This document shows, one piece after another, positions 32,595 to 43,780 of a stretch of 64,000 bases of DNA (position 1 is the stretch's first letter; each line of letters starts with the position of its first letter). The notes under the pieces are model-generated. The model made no database searches. It saw only the letters and a list, made by a program, of their open reading frames with translations, and was not told where the DNA came from. This stretch comes from Bimastos eiseni. Lineage: Eukaryota > Annelida > Clitellata > Crassiclitellata > Lumbricidae. Made by a program: the position numbers and the translations under genes. The DNA is taken from assembly GCA_959347315.1 (NCBI GenBank), contig OY365806.1:28830834-28894833 (forward strand), in the 5' to 3' direction.

Positions 32595-33570
32595 CTGAAA
32601 ATATACAGAATAGACCCTTCAGGGTCACCGTTGCAACCATAAATATACAGATTACTCATTAAGTATTTTTTAATAGGGCACGCTTAGTGGCAATAACTTA
32701 ATGCAATTTAAGTTAGCACTGTCTATTGTTCCGTGAATCCAATGCAAGTCTGGTAAGTTTAACCTCGCTTAGTCTTGTCTATTTTGACAAGTCTAATCTA
32801 ATCTCGTGTCCAATCTACTCTAATCATCCTAGTGTAGTCTTGATTAGGTTGTAATTCAGAACATATACTCAGATAATATTCTAATGCATCACCTCTTACA
32901 AGCCACAATATTATGATAAAATCACCGTCGTCATCATCATAATCATGATGACGTTTGACTCAGATTAGATTAGATAGATTAGATATCACCAGTTTCAGAT
33001 ATAGGGTTCGACCAAGACTCTTGTTGGAAATTTATATAGCGCCGTCGTTATGAAACTATTGTGTAGTTCTCACTAAGCAAAATATTTCATTTTCATTGGT
33101 CGTTTCTCAAATCCAGCAGTTTTCTCCTGTTTAACCGATGCGATGATGTAACGTAATGTAATGTTGGCTCATGAGATCTTAAGCTCATGTAATTTATTGT
33201 CTCTGATATGACAGATCCTTTAGCGTTTATGCTATGTGCAAATGACAAGAACATTTCCTATCAATTTAGTGTCTGAATGGGCCTTACATGAATTTACAGA
33301 GGCTTTCCCTGTGCTTTCTTTGATCTTCAGCAATGTCGTCTGTGAATGAAAACAGAGTAGTGTAAAATTCCTAATGTAAACAGCCTAATACGAACAAAAT
33401 AAACTCTAAAATCTTAAATAGTATAAACAGTGTATATAGGCTATTATTATCAAAAATTAAACGCACATATACACATAGAGATATGTGCACGTAATGAGTA
33501 CTCTATATATACAATTGTATATAAATATATATATATATATACAATACCATGTATATCATTATATATGCAA

Positions 33571-33616
<46 letters not shown>
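33571..33616. repeat. (GT)n microsatellite
   Basis: GT run with one TT interruption. Confidence 0.95.
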
Positions 33617-33618
<2 letters not shown>

Positions 33619-33789
33619 TGTAATTCATCTGTATCTGAACGAATTGTTAGAATAGCTGTAATAATAGGCAGGTCAATAATTTAGAAAGCAGAGCATTCGG
33701 TATCAATTACAACATTCTACGTAAATTGGACACCTGGGCTATAAAATTGTTTCATCCGGTGATATACTGCTAGATGTCATTGTTGATGT

Positions 33790-33831
33790 TATTGTTGTTG
33801 TTGGTGTGGTTGCTGTTGTTGTTGTTCTTGT

Positions 33832-33915
<84 letters not shown>

Positions 33916-33945
33916 GGAGGAGGAGGAGGAGGATGATGATGATGA
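33790..33945. repeat. (GTT)n / (GAT)n / (GAG)n trinucleotide array
   Basis: TTGTTG units pass into about 30 GAT/GGT triplets, five GAG and GAT again. It gives Met, Asp or Ile homopolymer frames depending on frame and strand; none is a gene. Confidence 0.95.
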
Positions 33946-34040
33946 TTACGTCATGCATAGAGTGCACATTAATAAAAACAATGAACTGCCCAGCCTTAAT
34001 TAATATGAATGAAACTCTAATAAATGTGTATTAATTGAAC

Positions 34041-34475
34041 CTTCGCTGCTTTGGTGTCCTTTTGTTGGAGTGCTTCGCGCTGAGAGCGATATCTCTTCGT
34101 AGTCATGTGAACTAAGTGACCCCGATCCGTTTCTGTGACGACGACGACGTCGTTCATCAGCCTTCTCCGTCCCTCCATCACCCTCTACCTCCTCGCCCCT
34201 CTCCTCTACCTCCTTTACCCCATTTTGGCTCACTCGGTCGTAGGCGTCCGTTAGATATCGTTGCAGAATGCCCTGCTTGAATTTCGCCGCCGGAGTGCAA
34301 GCACCGCTAGGTGACGCTGCCGCTGGACTGGACAGGTCTTCCGCTTCCGGGTCAAAGGTCAATAGGGACAGACGGTGACGTCGACTGGTCGCTTCTGATT
34401 GGCTGACGATGCCCGAGGACGATAACAGCGATGACATTTGATGGGCGCCAGTGAGACGAGAAGAATCATTGAGAG
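34041..34475 (-). CDS. MKX: mohawk homeobox, exon with the LQRYL motif
   Basis: The acceptor CCTTGTTTTAG precedes base 34475 and its phase matches the homeobox exon. It encodes a Ser-rich stretch (LNDSSRLTGAHQMSSLLSSS), then AAKFKQGILQRYLTDAYDRV, equivalent to the conserved KxKxxxLxRYLxDxxxxV block of MKX in its repression region. An acidic/basic low-complexity segment (EEVEGDGG, ERRRRRHRN) follows, then GSGSLSSHDYEEISLS, which parallels the vertebrate GSFSSNEFEEE motif. The donor at 34041/34040 (GAAG|GTTCAA) is weak, so the 3' border is less certain than the 5' one. Confidence 0.87.
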
Positions 34476-34518
34476 CTAAAACAAGGTAAAACGATGGAGA
34501 TAAATAAATAACATTGAT

Positions 34519-34640
34519 AGATGGATGGATGGATGGATGGATGGATGGATGGATGGATTGATAGACAGACGGAAGGACGGACGGATAAACAGGTAGGCAG
34601 GCAGGCAGACAGACGGACAGACAAACAGGCAGGCTGGCTG
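34519..34640. repeat. (GGAT)n with GGAC/GGCA/ACAG variants
   Basis: Tetranucleotide array in the intron just 5' of the LQRYL exon; it gives Pro/Ser-His-rich frames on minus. Confidence 0.9.
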
Positions 34641-34975
34641 GGCAGACAGGTAGACAGATCATAAATAGATAAATTTAATAAATGACTATTAGTTAAAGAT
34701 TGAATTAAAAAGTATCAATGTAAGTTATTTTAGAGAGGACAAATATACCATAAATTACGACGCATTATTATGATAGCAACAATTAAGGGCACATTGATGA
34801 TCACGAGACGATGACGTCGATGATGATGATGCTGGTGATTATGACATGATGGACACATCGTGACGATTGAGATAATGCCAAACATATTGTGGTGATGATG
34901 ACGACGATGATGATGACTCATTGACTCTGCATTTTAAACCTCCATTCTTTTCGCTCCCACTCAGCGTGTACTCAC

Positions 34976-35355
34976 CGCCCTCTTGACCTCGTCCGTGCAT
35001 TCGCCCAGCCTCCAATTCCTCTTCCTCCTCCTCGTCATCGTCTTCGTCCCACATCGTATCCTCAGAACTGATGCTCAGCAGTTCCTGATTGCCAACGACA
35101 TACTGATTGTAGAGTTTGATCCGTCGGCGCCACGTCACTTCCGCTCCGAAAACGGTGTTCTTGAGCCGACGTCTTGCGTTGGCGAACCAATTGGAGACCT
35201 GGGTCAAGGTCATGCGCGACAGGAGAGCCAGGTCCTGCTTTTCTGCCTTTGTTGGGTACGGAGTGTCTCGGTGACAGTACAGCCACTGCTTCAACGGACG
35301 ACACATGTCACGCGCTGCCTGACGCTTCGGTCTCGGACGATCTTGCACTGGCCTC
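34976..35355 (-). CDS. MKX: mohawk homeobox, homeodomain exon
   Basis: Acceptor TCGTTGACAG precedes base 35355; donor GGGCG|GTGAGT follows 34976 (phase 1). The exon encodes a TALE homeodomain, with [20 protein letters not shown] showing the three-residue loop (TPYP) between helices 1 and 2. Helix 3 reads [16 protein letters not shown], with Ala in place of the usual position-50 residue. Downstream, [14 protein letters not shown] and [11 protein letters not shown] match the block that follows the homeodomain in MKX (RIKLYNKYVxGN), which separates it from Iroquois proteins. An acidic run ([15 protein letters not shown]) is then inserted. The homeodomain is at about residues 198-260 of the deduced protein. 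It binds DNA in the nucleus as a regulator, by family knowledge. Confidence 0.97.
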
Positions 35356-37699
35356 CTGTCAACGAACGCACGGTATAATTATTTCCTTTATTTATTAATT
35401 CATTTCTTGCCCTTATTAAGTAGGCACGGTCATAAAATCCGAGAGTATTGCTAGAATGCGCTCGCATAGTCTATGTCCAAAATAGACTAAAAATAGACCT
35501 AATAGACTACTATGACACACTTGTTCTCTTCTCCAAGGGTAGATCTCTACGAAAAACCAAGCCACAGCAATAGCCAGAAACTTGTCTGCCATGGATAGAG
35601 TTCCCATAACACCTGTAAAGTAAAAACGGCGAAAGTGACACCACAAAAGTTGAAAAGGCAAACACCAGAGAGAAGGAAAGGCCGTCAATGGCAGAAGGCA
35701 AGACAGCGATGCAGTAAAACGAACCCGAGATATAAAAGGAAACGATGAGAAAAGAGCGAGAAGACAAAAGAACCAGAACAGTGCTAATACCACACTGATC
35801 AATAAACAGAGGTCCTCCTGGCTTTGCATCTCACTACATCTCGAGAACTACAAAATCTTCTCCCATTTGTCGACTTCATCTATATAACTCGTCTGCAGTG
35901 ACCGACTCTTAAAGGCCCCAGAGATGTAGGAGAACAAGTAATCAGAAGAAGGTTTTCTCCCGACGATTTATTTTGTGATCTTCCTCTGTTAACTATCTCT
36001 TATCTATCAAATCCATTTTCCAAATAACCGAATTTATATTAATTACATCCTTAAGCACTACCTGTATGGGCCTACCACATTTATAACAGATTTACAATTG
36101 TAATTGAACATATAATATATAATAGACAACATAGTGTTGCAGTAAGACAGAATTTTAATCCGACCAATAACGTAAAGCAACGCAAACTCAATCAACGAAC
36201 ATCAATATAAGAGAAATTTATGACCCAAGAGAAATTATTCATAAAACGTTCGTTGACTGGATATCGGCGCCACTTCAGCGCTTCTGAGCCACTAATAAGA
36301 ACACAGGAGTGGTCAAAAGGATTGTAATAGGAATAGAACATTATGATCGGAAAAGTATTAATTACATCATCGAGGGATTATGAACTTGCCAAAGCGGAGT
36401 CACGCACGTCTAATCAGGTCTTTGTTTGACTGCTGTTGTCGTCCAAATCATTCCCTCCTCTTCCTTCTTCTTGATGAAAGCGTCGTCCGAAAAAATCGAT
36501 TCATGATCGAATTTCTATTTCTCTGGCTCTATGAATTGTTCTTCCTCTTTTCCTCCCTTCTTCATTCTGTCAGTTGTACTCTCTCCTCCTTGCTTCGTCC
36601 TTTCCTCTTCATATATGTCTATCCGTCATTCATTCTTCTGTTTTAATACAGTCTCATTCAATGACATCAGTTTTAATTAGAAAACTTGTGAGGGTTTCAT
36701 TTAGCCGATGCAATCTAAACTAATCCAGTCGAAACCAGTTTAGGTCAATGTATTCGTGTTCGTACATTGCATGTAGACATATACTTAGACACTGCCTACC
36801 AAGCAGTGCCTGCGCTAATCTAAACGGTGTAAAAAGTGACTAAGAATACCAGCTACCAAAGAACCAGTATAATCTATTCTAACCAACTATACAATGCATC
36901 CAGTTTAAACCTAATATTATACAGATCTGATTTGCAACCGTATAACTTTCTGTTTCGTTGCCTGAAATGTTCTTAGCTCACTTCACTTTCGGTACATTTA
37001 AAAAAAAATACCTAACTCGCCCACACCTTCGTTGGCAAACACCTGCCGGCAGAAGACGCATTGAGAGTCAGGTGCCCGTTGTTTCCAGAACGGTGCCTTG
37101 GAACCGCTGCAGGAACAATGAGAAGAAAGGTCGTGACGCAATGAATGCGTCAATAGGTTCATTTAAAAGCTACGTGTTTTGAACCATCTGGATCCAGACG
37201 ATTCCTCTCATCCCGCTTACTCAACTGAAATGGCCAGAAGAGTGGAGAGCACAGTTCCAGCCAATAGGAACTCTAGTTCTAGCTCGTGATTCTGTGTCGT
37301 CTGACGTCATCTCAAGTATAGGCCGCGTAGCAATTGCAGATCATATATAATATCACACCATAAGTCCATAACAACGTCATGCCACAATTTAAATTTGCAC
37401 ACCAAATCCGCTATCTATCGTCAATACGTGTTTTACTGTTATACGCGAGAATTGTTGCAGCATAACTTTATCACAATTTTCCATTGTTTCAGCTGAGACG
37501 GATGACGATCACTCAAATGTTGCTTAAACAAAATTAAAGTGAAATCCGGACCTAATTTTGAAGCCATCATCTGACTTGATTGCAAAGCGTTTCTCCTCTT
37601 TCACAATTGTCGATTCATGCGGCTTTTATTCATTCAGTTATTCATTCATTCATTTTCAGAAATTTGATACCGCTCTTCTTCCAACATATTTTTGCTCAG

Positions 37700-37889
37700 A
37701 AGTGCATACACACGCTTCGACGGCGCAATTGCGATTGCAGTTGTACTGCAGAGCAGTGGTGTGCGAAGGACTTGTTCAAGGTTCCTACACAGTGACTGAC
37801 GCCCCGGACGAGGCTCGAATCCACGCGCTCAGCACACACTGAACGTTACGGGCTGATCGCTCTAACCGATCAGCCACTGTGCCACACAG
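37700..37889 (-). repeat. tRNA-derived SINE
   Basis: On minus from 37889: GTGGCACAGTGGC and GGTTAGAGCG form the A-box part, and GGATTCGAGCC (37822-37812) is a B box close to GGTTCGANTCC. The downstream wording (GTCACTGTGTAGG, CCTTGAACAAGTCC) is typical of the body of invertebrate and fish tRNA SINEs, which read CACTGTGT...CCTTGGGCAAG. The tRNA-like part has an extra insertion in the anticodon arm, so it is not a functional tRNA. The 3' limit is approximate. Confidence 0.75.
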
Positions 37890-38614
37890 TTTTAGGAAAT
37901 GGCCCACACATATATAGATCAACACAACGCGTTGCAATGAGAAGATAACGCAACGCTGACTCAGATATTTCGTCGGGCGTTTTTATGAATAGCCTAATGC
38001 CGCAAAGAGGAGCGGTGTATTTTGGAGAAACTGTTTTCACGAAATTTGCATCCCGTGTTGAAAAGTCTGCGAAATTTTTAAGGTTTCGAAACCTTTGCGA
38101 AGTTGCCAAAAGGCGTCATAAGTTACATTATAATAACACGTTAACTGAATTACCCATCATTTACTTAAATTACATCCTCTTGTTTACTTTTGCCTTCAGA
38201 CAATAGATGATTATAGATCTGATTGGCATGCCTTATCGCCTTATCGTACGTAACCTCGCCCACCTTGTATTGAATACCTGCTTTCCCTCACGTCTCCCAA
38301 ATTGCTCGCAGGGCACTAACCCGGATTTCGCAGTTGCAAACCGAAGACCGTATTTCGGTTCGAAGAGGTGAAAGCCTAACCCCAATCCCTACGCCCACAA
38401 CTACATCTGTTGAAAATAGGGATAACCACCCTTCACCTCGCAAGTGGCTGTTGCGGAAGCTCTTTTTACACTGGGATAATGACGAAATCGGCTCCTCTGC
38501 CGCCTCCTCAACCAACTTTATTGTCGCGAAAAATAGCCAACAGTAGCCATCAATCGTCGGTAAACACCATCGATGGGTCATTTGGTGCAAGGTCAAAACG
38601 AGGCATAAGCAGTC

Positions 38615-38705
38615 TCACCCACTCACCCACCCACCCACCCACCCACCCACCCACCCACACACACACACACACACAACATACACAGAAACGCACACACACG
38701 CACAA
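38615..38705. repeat. (CCCA)n then (CA)n microsatellite
   Basis: About eight ACCC/CCAC tetranucleotides followed by CA repeats. Confidence 0.93.
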
Positions 38706-40069
38706 ACTCCGGACTCATAATAACAGAACGCTGATCGTAGTTTACAATCCTCAACCCATTTCCAGTTCAGAACTGATGATATAAAGATCTGACCCCAAAA
38801 GCAATGCCCCTATAAATTCCGCTGCTACGTGCATGGTGCACTTTGCTGTAGTGCCAGCGCCAAGCACGGAGAAAGGAGGACGGTGACATCGAAGACATAC
38901 GATGTCGTTAAACACAGGGAAACTATTATAGTCATTCTCGAGAGGCCACTCTGGACGTAATTATTGCAATTCATTTTCCGAACTTCTAACTTCGACATAA
39001 TTATGATCAAATTGACCAGCCATATCCCTCGCCGTTATAGCCTAGTTCACAGCTCACCAGATAGAGCAAGTGGACGTGCAACCTTCCCATCGCCTGATTT
39101 GAACCGCCGATATATCTTGGTTGACACCAAAGCCTCCCATTTGAAATAAGCACGCTCTTTGAAAAGCGATCGATCTGGATAGGCGAGCGATGCGCAAATC
39201 GATTCAGAAACACGCGTCATTCTCGCAGAAACTTTCTTTCAATGTCGAACCTGTTTGAGCTTATATATAGATATGCGGTTTTGGTCCTTCGTGATTTTTA
39301 CTTTAACTTTTCAACAGACATTAGGCCTACTATTTATGGTTTAATATTTTACACACGCACACATAAGTTGAAATTTGTTGCTGACAGTTAATCCATCATC
39401 ATTCCATGTTGATGCAAACAATTAAGCTTGTGTTCTGGGAACCGTAGAATATACTCTGCACAGGGTCCTCAATGGTCTAAGGCCGGCATGTATAGCGCAT
39501 TATAAACCTCAAAAAGAGTAACAGGTGCGTATTAACTCTTCAGACTAAAGATGAGATAAACATGGTCTCTAAGCTAATTATGGCGGTGAAGCTTTGACTT
39601 CAAGTGGGAGACAGCACACAGTACAAATCATGATCGTATCGCATCTGTCGATTTACATAGCGCCTCTCAAAAACTAACTATCCAAACGCGCTCTCATGAC
39701 GACGACGCTGATGATGATAAGTATACTTTGTCAAGCTCAGCGCAGAACGTCACTTGGATACAATTACGAGTCACATTTGTAAAGACTTCTGTGCAATTAG
39801 TTGTGAGGATAATCAGGATATGTGAGATCAGATGTGAATTGGATTAGGTTGAAGCAATTGATATCGGACAGAACTCAGCCAAGGCTCATAAAAATACATA
39901 CTTAGTCGTAGGCGTGGATACAGGCTCTGTTTTAAGAACAGTGTCAGCCATAACAACACTAGTGTCTAATGTTAGAAGGTATTTCATTAGTAATGCATCA
40001 TAATACCTTTCTCACTCCTCCTCTCTCTTCCTACCTAAGAAATTAGCAAAACTTGGCGTCCACGACTGG

Positions 40070-40460
40070 ATTTTGGTGAGGAGAAGATGGAGAAGAAAGA
40101 AGGAAGATGTCTAATGATTAAGAGGAAAAGAAGAAGCAGGCAGCGGAGGGAAGCATTGAGCATGAGGATGAGCATAAAGTAAATAGAGATGGAAAGGGGA
40201 AAACTAAGAGTAACAGAAGGACAAGGAAGGGAAACAGGAGAAGGACAGCATAACGAAAAGGAGTATAAAGAGGAGAAAGAGCAATGGGGGGAAAGGAGGA
40301 GGAAGAAGAGGAGGAAGAGCAATGGGGGGAAAGGAGGAGGAAGAAGAGGAGGAAGAGCAATGGGGGGAAAGGAGGAGGAAGAAGAGGAGTTGGAGGATGA
40401 AAGAGGAAATGAACGAGGAGAAAGAAGAGAAGGGAGAGAAGGAAGAGCGATCCATCAATC
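40070..40460 (+). repeat. Long polypurine tract with three 36-bp repeats
   Basis: The plus strand is almost entirely A/G for roughly 390 bp. Within it, a unit containing GCAATGGGGGGAAAGG, then GGAGGAAGAAGAGGAGG, repeats three times (about 40281-40390). Open Glu/Arg/Gly-rich and Ser/Phe/Leu-rich frames on the two strands result from composition. Confidence 0.9.
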
Positions 40461-40679
40461 AACCGTTTTTCCTTTTCAAGCGAGACCTTTGAACTCTATC
40501 GGCGCCATCGCAGTAGATCGCAAGGAGTTAGTCAGTCGTGTATACAGAGACCAGAAGCAAAGCAAAGGAAAAGGAAGAGGAAGATGACGATGACGACGAC
40601 GATAACGACGGGAAGAAAGAAAAAATAGAGGACCCTATGATGACGTCTTTTCATCCTCAATAATTAGATCTTCAGTCGT

Positions 40680-40850
40680 ATGACACACACACGCACACAC
40701 CTACACACGCGGTGACACACATACGGTGACACACGGTCATACACACACGGTAGCACACCAACGCACACTCACACACGCACACACACACAACCACAGCCTC
40801 ACACACACACATACACACAACCACATACATATACATAAACAAATACAAAA
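40680..40850. repeat. (CA)n-rich tract
   Basis: Interrupted CACACA repeats followed by ACAGAC-rich DNA to about 41,090; both strands give spurious His/Thr- and Cys/Val-rich frames. Confidence 0.9.
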
Positions 40851-41479
40851 CAGAACCAGACACACAAAGACAGAGACACAAACAGTCCAAGAAACAGAGC
40901 CAGGAACAAAATATACAGACAGACAAACAGACCGACAGACAGAGATAGATAAACCGACCGATAGCCGCATGCACATGCACACACAAAGAGGCAGACGCAC
41001 AAACGTACGGACAAATAGTAAAGTCAGAAATCTGGAGACAAAGAAAAGGATGGGAAGACACACTGACACACACGAAGAGACAGACAAAAAACAGGAATGC
41101 AGGGCACCTTAGATGTGATGATTGTTTCAGCTAATTCATTTCATTATAAGGAAACTTTTAAAAAGCTTTTAACGTTGGATCACCACAGATTACATAAAAA
41201 GATAGACATAACCGTAAACTAAAAATTTACATATCGCCCACAAAAAGCGCATTCGCGGAAACCATCTTATTCACAGATGCTTAGCCAAAAAAATCGACGG
41301 GGCAGAGGGTCAATATCCAGATATTCAGACAGTCAGATGGTTAAGCTGGATGGTATTTGGAGTTGAAGGTTCCAGGAGGATATGGTAGATTCCTTACATG
41401 GACAAAGTAAGTAAGATGGCGATCAAAGGAGAATGGAAATACTATACCAGTATCTGCCATAGTACGTGGGAAGACTTAG

Positions 41480-41710
41480 GTGCCCTCTGCAGGATAGGTC
41501 GCACGGGTTCCGAAAGACAGAGACGACCGAAGAATCACGAGGACCTCAATGAAGAAGACCACGAAGGACTGGACAAGACAGCATCACCTACCTATAGGTA
41601 AGACCACTTGGACCAGAGTCGCGGAGAAGGATCGAAGAATTCAGAAACGAAGGACATCGTATAGAATGGGCGATGAAAAGAAGAAGAGATTGTCATTTCA
41701 TCTTTCAGCT
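41480..41710 (+). pseudogene. Possible LINE C-terminal scrap
   Basis: Fragments such as RRPKN and, in another frame, KTTWTRVAEKDRRIQKR with MGDEKKK resemble the tail of LINE polyproteins (GRPxxxW...WTRVAxDRxxW...W). The match is short, spread over two frames and lacks polymerase motifs, so it may be coincidental. Confidence 0.3.
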
Positions 41711-43699
41711 GGCTATAAGTCAGCTGGGTCAAGTAAAAAAGTAAGTGAGTAAGTATTTTCTTTAATAAGAACGCCTGCGATCGCACGATATGTACAAACC
41801 AACATTTAACCCGCATTGTACACAACACGTAGTAAAAGCTAAGAATAAAATCTTATATCATATCATACATGTAAGCTATTCATACTCTTATAAAGCATCC
41901 CTGTGATAAGACCATAGTGGGAAAAGTCATCCATCCACCCGAGAAACGACCCTATTGTGAGCACATTGACGCAGATGGTGAGTCGAGGTATTAATCGGTG
42001 GAAGCAAACCCAGAAGCAGGTTTTAAGTGTATTATGATCATGTGCTAGTTCAGATTCAGCACCGCTTTTGCCACCATCCTCTTTTCTCCCGATGAAGACA
42101 GACCTACTCGTGGCACCAGAATAGCAGAAGCAGGTAGATGAGCGATTGTGCGGTGCCTTTTATGTCACACAGCTCGTATACATTAAATGTATGCATAGGA
42201 AATTTGAACAGCGTCTTTCAAGAAACTTACTGCATTATACGCAGCCTATACGTACTTTGTATTTATATAGCGGTTTACTACCAGATGTGCTTAATCATTA
42301 TTAATTTGTATACAGGCCTAAATCAGCTGATATCTTGTAACATCATTGAATGAAATTACATGATGCAGTTTTTAATTACATTATTTTACTGAAGCGGCTT
42401 GGACCTGGCTATACGCCATACAGCAAGTCTGATCGTAATTATTGCAGTTTTCCAGAGCACCTGTAGTCATGGTTAGCAGGGTCAAGGAGACAGATAGGCG
42501 ATGTTACATAGACAAAAATTAACAGATAGACAGAGACATCTCGCGTACGGATAAACACGAAGGCACTTGTTTTTCTCTGTCGCCAGGGAGCGCCGATGGT
42601 CACGCCTGGCCCATAATGCACAGCGCTGGTCGCCTTGTTTACTAGGAATCGATTGTTCCGTTCCGTTTCGATGATTACGAATCGCTTGGTTTTCAGAGAA
42701 TGAGCAAGTGGCATTGGATGCGATACGATCTGTTTTAGAATCTTACTCTATACGGCATATAGAAGCATTCACTATTTAAAGAACGCCTTCAAGGACCAAT
42801 CACAAGTCTTAGAATCAATTCCTTACACCCAGCTCGCAAGAAACAGTCAGAGTAGACCTATAAACGTTGACCTCACATTCTTACCCTCTAAATGTAAGAG
42901 TTGGGAGGAGTACCTCAGCGTGTAAACTTCCCTTCTACAGCCAATAGTCGATGTACATATAGTCCTTTATATACGAGTTCACTGCACAACGCTTTCATCA
43001 GTGGTCCTGTGTAGCACATACATTGAGGCACGGAAAATCAAAGCAAAAGTAACTCTGGCCGCTGAAATTGTCTTCATAGTTTCGTACGTGTGCACTCTTT
43101 ATTTAGCCTGTTCAATTGCGACATAAATAAACTGCCTTCAAAAGAATCTTGTACCGGTTTCAGTCAGCTATCCTGTCTCACCTTAGTCACCTACATGCTA
43201 AATGCTTTACGTCTTCTCGAGTCTCGACCCTGCTCGACCTGATCTGAACAGACCTTACATTGCCCGATTTACCATTTCTACCTTTATTTTTCTCTCCCTC
43301 GTCTTCTTTGCCTCGAACTTAACGTATCCACCATACATGCACAGTTATACAAGTAGCATATTCCAATACTATACTAAAATTAAGATACAGTTACTCATTA
43401 AATGAATGGTCCCTGTAACTCTATTACATTACATAACATAGCTTCAGCTTTAAAAGGCATTACGCGGTAGTCCGTACCTGGTCTTAAGTTACATTACGTC
43501 ACCATAGTGACCTTACCTTACTGTACCGCAGCGCATTTTATCTGACAGTACCGTATCTTGAGAGTGGAAGAGAAGATGCATGGACTAAAAGTGAAAGTTG
43601 TGTGTTTTTTGTTTTTCCAGATATCCAGGAGAAACTAAACGATCGTCATTCAACGTCAAGGAAATTGAAAACAGACCCAGAGTTATATACAGGCCGTCA

Positions 43700-43780
43700 A
43701 ACCGACTGACTGACTGACTGACTGATCGACTTACTGACTGATCGATTGATCGATTTACTGACTGACTGGTTGGCTGAGAC
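43700..43780. repeat. (CTGA)n-rich tract
   Basis: Imperfect ACTG/ATCG tetranucleotides; a further ATTGATTGA patch lies near 43,840. It gives Ser/Val/Gln-rich frames on minus. Confidence 0.85.

Larger units (their letters stand above)
32595..34040 (-). other. mohawk intron(s) between the third recognised exon and the last exon
   Basis: Contents are a GT run (33571-33616), a GAT run (33833-33945), TA-rich sequence, and a TTTATATAGCGCC stub at 33031-33043. A small coding exon demanded by the splice phases was not found by eye. Confidence 0.6.

Noticed and set aside
34730..35378. Other open frames overlapping the homeobox exon on both strands.
   Set aside because: Only the minus-strand frame encodes the homeodomain; the others are shadows without conserved content.
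37800..37889. A tRNA gene on the minus strand, from good A- and B-box sequences.
   Set aside because: The anticodon arm region is too long and cannot form a normal cloverleaf; a SINE body follows, so it is listed as a tRNA-derived SINE.
40672..41112. Frames of 116-133 codons rich in Cys/Val or His/Thr.
   Set aside because: They derive from CA/ACAG simple repeats on both strands.
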